64,000 nucleotides of DNA from Siphonodentalium dalli. Taxonomy: Eukaryota > Mollusca > Scaphopoda > Gadilida > Siphonodentaliidae. A program made the translations under genes and the position numbers. The notes below the pieces were generated by a model. That model saw only the letters and a program-made list of their open reading frames with translations. It did no database searches and had not been told where the DNA came from. Location of the stretch: contig CP136066.1 of the NCBI GenBank assembly GCA_032622095.1, positions 146,037,559 to 146,101,558 of the forward strand. Reading direction: 5' to 3'. Positions 38,601 through 50,600 of the stretch are shown piece after piece (position 1 is the first letter of the stretch; each line of letters opens with the position of its first letter).

Positions 38601-41600
38601 TTGTGGGGAAAACAAACAGCTACACAATTATTAATATTAATATAAAATTTATAAATTAGATATCTGAATTTGATTTACAATTTTTTATTATATATTGTAT
38701 TAATATACAACTGAAACCAAGCTAGTTGGAACCCAACATTCCCAATCATATCAATGGCTATCATACCAGGGAGGGGATAGCCATGTCAAATAATAGAGCT
38801 ACCCTGCTGGACAAAACAAGTGTCAACTTAACTGCGGTGCGGTTAGCGTTGCCACCGCGGCCGAAATGCAACTACACCGTGGCTCCACCGGCTAACTACA
38901 GTTGGGCTGCGGTTTACTTGCTATTTGGCATGGTGTAGTTGCCGCGGTGTACTTTCATTAAACTGAAAAAAGAAAATACAAACCAAAAATGTACATGTCA
39001 TTCGGCCGCGAGGGTAGTTGCCATTCGGACGCAGTGAACTTGCCGTTCGGCCGCAGTGTACTCGCTGTTCAGCCGCGGTGCTCAACTGCAGTTACAAACT
39101 CTGACACCGCGGCCGAACGGCAAATACACCGCGGTGCCAATGGACACTTGTTTTGTCCAGCAGGGTATGCCTCTTGCGTTGTAAATTATATCGACCTCAG
39201 TCAGTTACGCTCTGTATTCTGCAAGCTGGCAATATGTGGACCAGATCGTGGGTTTTGCATGCAAACATGGTGTATAGCAATTCGTGAGATGCAATACTGC
39301 ATAAATCATGCCCTGGCATGCACAGTGACGTAAGAGCTTAGCACAATGATATCGATATCTATGTCGGAACTTTGTTATTATGTTATTAAATGAGAATATA
39401 ATAATGATATTCAATTTGCTTTGGGTTAGTTAGTGTTGACTATGAGATAAATATGGGTGATATGGATGGTTGAACAATTTTGTCAACATGAAAATGACAT
39501 ATCTAAAATTTAACTTTATTTTTTCTTGAATGTTTCTTTATTTCTTCTGTGGTTGGAAATCAATATTAATTTGTTTTAACCCTTTCAGTGCCAAGAGCTC
39601 TTTCCATCAATGTATCACATTATTATAATCAATAAATTTGAAAAATGATCAAGAAAATATGGGTTGATACAAAAATAATATAATGATAGAGCTCTTTCCA
39701 TCAATGTATCACATTATTATAATCAATAAATTTGAAAAATGACCAAGGAAATATGGGTTGATACACAACTTGGCACTGAACTGGTTAAATAGGTAAACTA
39801 ATGGATTTTCATTGAATCATCATACAGATGATGGGAATTAAGGCACAACTGATATACATACCAGCTGGTTGAAGAGTTATTCCTCCTACGCCTACTTGAC
39901 CAATTTGTGCGAACTGTTGCTGGAACAGGCCGGCAGGAAGAGCCATGGCAGCAGCCTGGGATGCTGCACTTTGCTGTAAATAGATTTATTGTATTGTTTC
40001 ACAGCAGGATATAGTGTGTCTGACATTTGCAGAATTAGGTTCCCAGAGGATGAATTTAGTGACGCTATCCCGCACAGCGAGCTAGCATCACCAAATTCAC
40101 CCTCTGGGAACCTCATTCTGCTTTAGGCCTCAACTGCTATTGGAGACCTAGGATCCTATTGAAGTTCCTCGCGTGAATCACATGTATTGAAAATTACTGT
40201 TAATGAAAGTGTCAATGACACTGTACATGTAGCTCAACTTGGGGAGGCGTTAATAATTTTATGCAGAGCAGTCAATAGAATGATAAAGTAAAAAGTAAAT
40301 AAGTACAGTGCAAATGAAATTAATTTCATTTCTCCACTAAATGTGGGCTGCAGGGTGTGCGGTGGATTCAAATGTGAAATCAAAGATGGCTCCAGGCGCA
40401 CCATGTTTTTAACAAATTTCGGAAGAATTTGACAGCTTCCATCTAGAGGTCACACCAAAGAACATTATGAAGATGGATGAGGGATATGGCATGTAGGGTG
40501 TGCCAAAGGATTTTAGTCATTAAAAGAGTAAAATCCAAGATGGTCACTAGTGACCAAGTTTTTTTAATGAAATTCTGAAAGTATCATTGGCTCCCATCTA
40601 GAGATCACCCTGAAGATCATTCTGAAGTTTGGTGACAATTGGATGAGGGATGTGGCCTGTAGGTTGTGCCGAAGGATTTAGTCACGAATACAAAGATTGA
40701 AATCCAAGATGGCCGATGGCAATGTTTTTCAACGAATTTCAGAATAAATCGATGACTCCCATCTGGAGGCCACCCTGAAGCATGGTTTCCGCGAGGGGGA
40801 AATTAATGAGTCCATATTGGGGAAACAGATAACGCGACGGGACGACCATTTTGTTATTTGACACTGAAAAGTAGCAATTTCCTTGCACCTAAGAGTCTCA
40901 CAAAGCAACCAAAGCAACGTATATATTACGCAAGTCAATCATTTCCGTGGGTGCATTAATTATGTTGATGGTATCCAGATAATCAATCAATTAATTACGC
41001 ACATAAGACTGCCGTCTGATTGAAGATTATATATAAATAAACAAGCTACGAGTTAGTGTTTACAAATTTATACAATAAGATTCCAACAAGTATAATGAAT
41101 CTAAACGCTACAAAGCATCTATGCATTGACCAATAATAGATAGCAAGGAGAATTGAATAAAGTATTTCCTATAATTGCAAGCAGCTTCTGTGAAAATGAA
41201 ACTGACATGATATACGCTGTCAATCGTAAAACTATTTGTGCACTGTGACGTCATACTGCAGGGTTTGTCTGCAGGAGATATTTATAGCGGCAAAATGCGA
41301 ATGGTAGCGACACAGGTATTTGGCAACAAACAAAAACAGATTTTTATTAAATTAAAAAAAATAATTGTGCCTAATACCCGTGGGTAGCGACATCATTCAC
41401 TCGGAACGCGTAGCTTGTTCACTAGTCTCTATTAGTCCATAAACTGACGACCGCAATTGCTTATTATGTGCATAGTCAACAAAATATTTTATAACACGTT
41501 GGCTAAAACTCTATTCTATACCTCATGGACTCTGCAGAGGGACCCATTTATTATGTACCGTATGATAGCACGGGATCTCTGAGAGGAGTAGTTTCATCCA

Positions 41601-44600
41601 TGAAAATCCCGTGCATAAAAATGTCCCGACTAAGAAATTCGGTGTTCTTTGATCAAATTATGTAATTGTAGGATATCACGGGATTTTCGAGCATGAGTAG
41701 TTTCATCCCGTGCACAAGAATATGCGTACTCGGCAGTCCGGCGTTCTTTGATGTTACCGCGACATGCATTACGCTGTATCTAACGTCGCTATTTGACCCG
41801 CTTTTTCACCAGTATTCTATTTAACCCCCGAACTCCCGTTGTAACCGGATTTGTTTACGATATTGCGACTGACATTTGGTATATGTATGAACCAAACAGA
41901 TAATCTGCGAGGGGAATGAGGCCGTCCTACGGATGCTGAGCCGTACTAACGGAAATCCTGCCTGAAGATGCATATAAAGTTTGATGAATATCAGATGAGG
42001 GATGTGGCCTGTAGGGTGTGCCAAAGGTTTCAATCATGCAAAGAGTAAAATTCAAGATGGCTGCCAGCGGCCATGTTTTTCTATCAAAATTCGCTAAAAT
42101 TTGATAGCTCCTGACTAGAGGGGATCTAGTCCAAGTCTTCTTGTACTAAAACCAGCTTAGATATTGGTATGGCGATTTGCTGGTGTTTAGTCCAAGCCCG
42201 CCTGCATAGGCTTCTTATAACACGACTTAAGCGTTAGTGACCCGCTCAAATAAAACCACAATTATACGAAATAAAATATCACAATTGCGACAATAAACGG
42301 ATATTTTCCGCAGAAGACGTGCTATTTGATCTGAAACCCACATCAGTTGTGATTTGAACGCGGTAATTTAATGTGAAAAGAGACATTTAACGCAATGTTT
42401 ACATAATTTTAAAAGTATGCGAACTCAGTTGACATCGCGAACTGCGTTCGGCATTTTCCGTGGAAAATATTCCGTAGATTTTCGATCAACCACGCACGAT
42501 GAATTCTACATTGTAATCGTAATTGTACGTGTCAATAAAAAAAAAATATTCATAGATTAAGTAAATATTGAAGATATAAATGTAATACATTAAATAAATT
42601 GCGGGAATTACAACCATCTCACAGTTTAAAACAGTGTAAACACTATGAGAATTAGAATAATATGGGGGCCGCCATTTTGTTTGTATAGCCAGAACAAACT
42701 CCGGAATGTGCCGGAGTTCTTCCGTACGACTTCGGCTTTCGGTTAAAACGTAATCAAAATATACAGCGATGTCACAAAATGCGATGTCGGTGATAATCAA
42801 CCGGAATATTCTATGCGTAATTTAACATGAAAGTTAGATTATTATACACCATTATGACCATAAGATGTCACTCTTTCCGATGTATTTAGCATCATGTATT
42901 GATTTTTTAGGTAAATCAAGTAAAATACACCACAAATTCCTGCCACAGATCCTGGGTGTAAGTCGTGTTATAAGAAGCCTATGCAGGCGGGCTTTGACTA
43001 AACACCAGCAAATCGCCATACCAATATCTTAGCTGGTTTTAGTACAAGAAGACTTGGACTAGAGGGGATCCTAAACATGCCTGTAAATTTTAAAACATGT
43101 CTCCAATAAATGCGGGGCTGCTGGGTGTGCTGATGGATTCAAATTTGGTGGCCATGTTTTTTTAACGAATTTCGGAAAATATCAATGGCTCACATCTATA
43201 GATCACCGTGAAGATCAATATGAAGTTTGGTGATCATCAGACGAGGGATGCGGCCTGTAGGGTGAGTCAAAGGAAATTGCACCGATGAAGGACGCCAACC
43301 CATTACAATAGCTCAAACTTTACAAAGTGAAGTTGAGCTAAACATAACCAAAAATGCAGCCATTGAAATTAGGATAAATGTGCTCAACTTGGAAATATGG
43401 GGAAATATGGGATCATGCCATATATTACATTCCAAAAACATGAATTCTGAGAAAGCCATGTCATTTGAACCTAACCCAACATGCTATGTCACAGGAGTGA
43501 TAACTCTATATTTTTGTCGAACGAGTGACTTCGGGATTTCCGGTTTATTAAATGGAGGTGAAGGTCGCAACGCATATCACACCTGCTGTTTATAAATACA
43601 TAATGAAAGTGTCAATGACACTGTAGCTCAACTTGGAAAGGGAATAATTTCATGTGTTTGCCGAATGACCCCAAAAAGACTAGTTCCCATTTATATGTCA
43701 TTGTTAACATCTATGACAAATTTCATGATGATCCGACAAAAGATACGACCTGTAGCCTGTGTCAAAGGATTTAGTCATGTAAAGAGTAAAATCCAAGATG
43801 GCTGCTGGCGGTCATGTTTTTTTGCCGAATGACCCCAAAATGACTCGTTCCCATCTACTAGTACATGTCAATATTAACATCCATGACAAATTTCATGATG
43901 ATCAGATGAACAGTATGACCTGTAGCCCTTGCTAATGGATCGAATTTTGAAATCCAAGATGGCTGCTGGCAGCCATGTTTTTTTGCCGAATGACCCCACA
44001 ATCAATTGTTCCCATCTACATACATGTATGTCATTGTTAACATCCATGGCAAATTTCATGAAGATCCGACCAAAGATACGACCTGTAGCCCGTGCCAAAG
44101 GATTTAGTCATGCAAAGAGTAAAATTCAAGATGTCTGCTGGCAGCCATGTATTTAGGCCAAGGACCCCAAAATGACTCGTTCCCATCAACATGTCATTGT
44201 TAACATACATGACAAATTTCATGAAGATCCGACTAAAGCTACGACCTGCAGCCCGTGCCAAAGAGTTTAGTCATGCAAAGAGTAAAATCCAAGATGGCTG
44301 CTGGCGGCCATGTTTTTTGGCCGAACGACCCCAAAATGACTCGTTTCCATCTACATGTCAATATTAACATCCATGACAAATTTCATGATGATCAGTACGT
44401 ACTGACCTGTAGCCCGTGCTAATGGATTGAATTTTGAAATCCAAGATGGCTGCTGGTGGCCATGTTTATTTGCCGAATGACCCCAAAATGACTCGTTCCC
44501 ATCTACATGTCATTGTTAACATCCATGACAAATTTCATGAAGATCCGACCAAAGGTACAACCTGTAGCCCGTGCCAAAGGATTTAGTCATGCAAAGAGTA

Positions 44601-47600
44601 AAATTCAAGATGGCTGCTGGCAGCCATGTTTTTTGGACGAATGACCCCAAAATGACTCGTTCCCATCTACATGTCATTGTTAACATCCATGACAAATTTC
44701 ACGAAGATACGACCAAAGCTACGACCTGTAGCCTGTGCCAAAGAATTTAGTCATGCAAAGAGTAAAATTCAAGATGGCTGCTGGTGGCCATGTTTTTTGG
44801 CCGAATGCCCCCAAAATAACTCGTTCCCATCTACATGTCAATGTTAACATCCATGACAAATTTCATGATGATCAGATGAACAGTACGACCTGTAGCCCGT
44901 GCTAATGGATCGAATTTTGAAATCCAAGATGGCTGCTGGCGGCCATGATTTTTTGCCAAATGACCCCACAATGAATCGTTCCCATCTACATGTCATTGTT
45001 AACATCAATGGCAAATTTCATGAAAGGATTTAGTCATGCAATTTAGCAAAGAGTAAAATTCAAGATGGCTGCTGGCGGCATTGTTTTTTGGCTGAATGAC
45101 CCCAAAATGACTCGTTCCCATCTACATGTCAATGTCAACAGCCATGACAAATTTCATAATGATCCGGCCAAAGGTACGACCTGTAGCCCATGCTAAAGGA
45201 AATTGTTGACGAGTCACACACGCACCAACACACACACAGACGACGGATACCAAGCCATGGCAACAGCTCAAACTTTACAAAGTAAAGTTGAGCTTTTGTA
45301 AAGTTGAGCTAATTATAAGCAATGCAGCAGACCTTACGGGATTCAATGGTATCAATTTGTTAATATCAAATCCAGTGAACATATTTCTCCAGACACTTGT
45401 TTGTCATTAGTCATTTACAATTATGACGACCGATGAAGATACTGGAAATGGATCACTCCTGTGAAGGCTATATTGTGGTTGCTTCAGATTCACTTTAATA
45501 TGGTTGAAACGATTGAGCATGACCCTACTGGGTGGGTACATTTAACCCTATCAGTACCAAGTTTTTGCCACTAATCGCACTCTTGGAGCTGATTTTTTCT
45601 GGCAATTTGCTCATGATTAGCTAGCTAGCCAGACATTTATTTTTATTTGGCAGAGCCATATGAAAAACTAGCATATGTCATTATCCCTTTAATGACTGAA
45701 GCTTCCTGGATTATTGTGAAAACCCTGTGTCCATGCAGTCTCTTATATATGTGAGATGCCCATAGGGCACATTGCATATATAAGAGAATGCATTGGCCTA
45801 ACAATAGTTACCTTGTTATTGTAAGCCAGTGCATTCTCTTATATATGCGAGGCTCCCTATGGGTGACTCGCATATATATAAGAGAATGTTTATAGTATAC
45901 ATGTAATTATATTAAGGCATTAACTCTTTCATCCCTGAATATACAGATATAGATGTCCCAGAACCCTGGATTATCAGCTTGCCTGAGAAAAATTATGTAT
46001 CCCTGATATATTGCTGTAACACTCTACCTTTAGAGTGATGTCGGGTATGGCAAACTGAATGTTTTATGATCGTTAACAGGTGACCTTCAATTTGTGTTAT
46101 ATACCAATTGGGGGCGTCACATCTAAATGGTATATCAGGTGTGTGCAGGTGAGAACCGAGAAGGGACATTGAATCCCAACATATGCTATAGGGGCATGTA
46201 TCACCTGTATCTGGGATATCAAATTAGCATATCAATGTTTTCCACAAATACATACATGCATGTGTCACATGATTCTTTGCAAGTGTGGTGTATATACTTG
46301 GTTGTGATGCCACCGTGCATGGTTTCAAATGTTTTACCAATCGGTTCATTGAACATAATTGCATTATCAAAGGCACGAGCAGACCAGTACTAACCCAGCT
46401 AGTATGACAGAAAGACGCGATTTGACCGAAACAGACATATACTCCCACATCTAGCAATTTTAGACCCAGGGATTTACTTGTCAGTATGCTGAGGAATTAT
46501 GAGTAACATTCCAAATAAAACAACTGCCAATGTCCTGATTCGATTCCCAAAATGATTATGAATGTCGATTTCATGTTTATAATATGCACGTGCAGCTATT
46601 ATTATTAAAGTCGCGCCGTAGTGCGGCACAGTGATTTCCGTAACATTGCGTCGAAAATAGGAGACATTAGACAGATACGACAAATAAAACATCGTTAGAA
46701 AGGTCAGCATTATCTTCTTTATTTCATAAACATAATAATAATAATTGTATCGGTAAGTTTTTGTGATAAATAATAAACCAAAATCGAAATATGACTCAAA
46801 ACAACAAAATAGTCACCATGCACACCTGTCGGTAGTATTGCGTCATCGATTTTTAGGAAAACCCAAAATAGTAATCGTGACGTCATCCAGCTGCTGTCTA
46901 TATTTATAGGCCCGGAAAGTCTCTTAATCGCGTACATGCTAGGTATTCGTGCGCACCGATAAATTAGTATTGATGCCGAATATCACCCAAAGGATATACA
47001 AGTCGCTAACCAATAAAATCATTTGTATATCTCTGGAAATATTGTATTATTCCCGACAATTGCGCTCTGCCCGCTAAAGCGGGCTGCCGGGATGAACGTA
47101 AATTACGTCGTGCCCACTTTAGCGGGCTGCCGGGTTGAAAGAGTTAAAGCTGCACCAGCACAGCTCCCGTCATGAAAGGGTTAAAGTGCCTTAATATAAT
47201 TACATGTATACTATAAAGGAAGCTGTACACACCTGGAATGGCATCTGGATTGTCTGGAGTGTCTGTTGTTGATGATGTTGTTGTTGTTGGTGTTGTTGAG
47301 GCTGTGTCTGCTGCATCAGCACATGTGTCGGAATGATTGAGTCGATTTCTGGCTGAACTGGGTCCAAAGCCTTTGAACTGTGCATCTTACCCGTCCATAA
47401 CTGAAAAACAAATTCAAAATCTTAAAGATGGTGTATTCAAGTTCCCGGCGTGAGCTTTTTGTATTGATTCAGATGTACATGTACTGGTACATGCAAGGAT
47501 GGATCCAGGGCTCTTTTGATACCTGTTACAGGTTTGGGCGCCCAAACTCTGGTTGCCTAAATGTCCCCAAATTGCAAGTGGATAGTTTTATTAAAGCTGA

Positions 47601-50600
47601 ATTTTCTATATTTTGAAGGAAATCTTCTATTATAATTCAACAACATGCAATGCAAATCATCAATATACAGTTGATATAGAGCCTTTATTTGCTTAATCAA
47701 GTGTCCAGTGAGAAATAATTTAACCCTTTCATGACTGGGGCTTCTTGAAATTTTGCAAAAATCCTGTGCCAATACATTCTCTTATATAAATGAGTCTCCC
47801 ATCTAAGGAGCCTCGTATATATAATATAATACATTGGCCTTTATCTTGACCTTGTAAGCCAGTGCATTTTCTTATGCGGGATTTTTAATGCTGCACCTAA
47901 GGGAGGGGGCGACCCTCCCCCCTCCCGTACCCACCCCCATCTCGGGCCAACGGCCCTCGGGATATGCCTTCGGCATATCATGGTCCCAAAACAGGTGTCC
48001 CCAAAAAATCCCTGGATCCATCCCTGGGTACATGTATAAAAGAGTATTATAAATGTTTCATTTAATATTTTGTAAATAAGTTCAGGGAATATGTTTTCTA
48101 ATATGTACCCAATGTTTCCTGGGATTTCTAAGAAAAAAATAAAAGTAACCAACGTATTGAATGTAACAATAACTGATAGGCACAGTAACCAGAAGTAATA
48201 ACCACAGGTCCCTGGCACAATAGACCCCAAACACCCAAAGACATATATATAAGACCCTTTATATATATGTCTTTGGGTGTTTGGGGTCTATTGTGCCAGG
48301 GACCTGTGGTAATAACGTGTATCCTGTGGGTTTTAAATTAGTTCAGTGAATATGTTTTCTAATTTATTTTCTAAATTTGTTCTTCTGAATTGTTACCAAT
48401 GTACCCGAAGTACATGTAACAATAGGGTACACAAGTTTTGATATATTGCTACATAACAAATTTTTTGCCTCATCTTCTCCGGAAAGTTTCTTTATTATAA
48501 AATTTCTCTAGAAACTTCTTCAAATACATGTAGATTCTATTTCTTTTTAGTTTAGTTTCTCTATATTCCCAAATTGGCATAATCGAGGTGAATCACAATA
48601 TTCACCATTTGGGAACTTGCAGAAGGGTGAAATTGGTGATGCTAGCCCGATATGCGGGATAGCATCATTATACTCACCCTCTGGGGACCTCATTCTGAAA
48701 ACGACAGGCACACTAAACTCAGGCTTACCAGCCAACAGGAGCTTCTGTCACTTAGAGTTAATTTTTCACCTAATTTTTTCAAAGAACTGGGAAAGAATGG
48801 TTACTATCTTTAGAACATTGCAAGTTATTAATGAAATAAAAGGTCGCAGAACCCACGTTCCCCCGAAACGAGGTGGCTTTTTGGGACATCGTTTTTTTAT
48901 ATAAAGAAATTAAGAATGGATTCCAACTTGACAATGATCTGCGTGTTCACCAAGGTGTTCATCTGCATGTTCACCAACACACAAAATATCAAGAGATTCT
49001 TTTGAAGATTGCTCAAGTTAACATTTAGATTGCAAATGTGATTTCTAAGTTGAAACAAAGGCACACAAGTCCGTCGTAAATCATTGGAACATGACACACT
49101 TCAAATTAGACCCGTGTTTTCTGATCTCAAAACAATTGACTAATTATTAAGAATTTTTATTAATTGTTCATGTTATCATCCGGCCAACCCAAAAATTATT
49201 TATATCATATTTCCATAAGTATATTAAAACAAGTGGCATAACTCTGGTTTAAAAGTGAGGTCGGACCCAATTTTCTGTGCACAGCTCTCCCACATGACAA
49301 TTAACTCACATTCCAAAAAATGTCAGAATCCATCAATAAACAGCTATGTTATATAGGTTTGTGGCCGCCTGCCCAGAAGCTCGCCAACAACACACCCCAT
49401 ATCAATAATAAGTTTTGATAAAAACTTAACTAAAAATTCAGCAATCCACAATGCAAAACTTAAAGTGATGTGAAACACTCCGGTAGGATGATCAAATATA
49501 AATGGGAAATAATCTTGTTCAAACTAGTAATTTATACAAATATTATATCCAAATTGACAACCCACGCATTATTTCTTATATATTAATTAAATGCAGTGAC
49601 TCTCGATGGCGAAATCGTTTTCATAGTTTATCGCCGTTAAATGCGTCCCGAATCGAGCAGTTAATATTTACAATTGAGCGTAGTTCAGACGATGTTTTCT
49701 ATGGAGTGGTACGGTAGTTTAGCTTCAGATTTTCGCAATGTTAGTAGAATGTTACATTCCTCCAGTTGGCATACTGCCTGGATACTAACTGATCAGTTTT
49801 ACGCACCCGAACCCATACATAATATGTCTTTAACAATAATTATAAAAATTACCTGTTTGAGTTCCTGTAATACTTGCTCGTCTACACCCTCATCAAGAAA
49901 TGCTTCTCTGACGTTATTAATCACATCATCCACCACCGACTGGTACAGCTTGGGCTGCAAGAGATGAAAGTACTGTGCTAAGTAATGCCCTAAATAATGG
50001 ACTCCTTAACCACAATATAATTATTGGTAATTTTTCAGGATTTAGTCGGAAACATGGCTTGTTGCCATTCATCCGAAAGCTCTCGGGAGAGCTTTCCGAT
50101 GAATGGCAACAAGCCATATTTCCGACTAAATCCTGAAAAATTACCCATAATTCTGCTGTTTTTAAGGAGTCCATTATTTAGGGCATTAATGTAAGTAACA
50201 TTTAGTTCTTCTTTTATGAGGATATCAAGCAAGTGTTAATATATAAACATCTTACAGAATTTAGCAAATTCCGTCAGCTAAATTCCGTCACTTATTTTAA
50301 TTTATTTTCATGCGAAGTATTCTAAAATATTTGTAGATAAACTTAAAGCACACAAGGCCTTCTCATTGGGTACATAACAAGTACAGTAATGCTCTAAATA
50401 ATTGACTCCTTAACCACAGCGGAATTATGGGTAATTTTCAAGGATTTAGTCGGAAATATGGCTGTTGCCATTCACCGGAAAGCTCTCAGATAGAGCTTTC
50501 CGATGAATGGCAACAAGCCATATTTCCGACTAAATCCTGAAAAGATACTCATAATTCTGCTGTGGTTAAGGAGTCGATTATTTAGGGCATTAATGTAGAA

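Noticed and set aside
42486-42800. 104-codon minus frame
   Set aside because: It is entirely within the MULE-like element, very rich in Tyr/Ile from AT-rich DNA, and lacks transposase motifs.
47841-48230. 129-codon minus frame
   Set aside because: It crosses a TATATAAGAGAATGC repeat, a satellite relative and a palindromic MITE, so it is a chimera of repeats.
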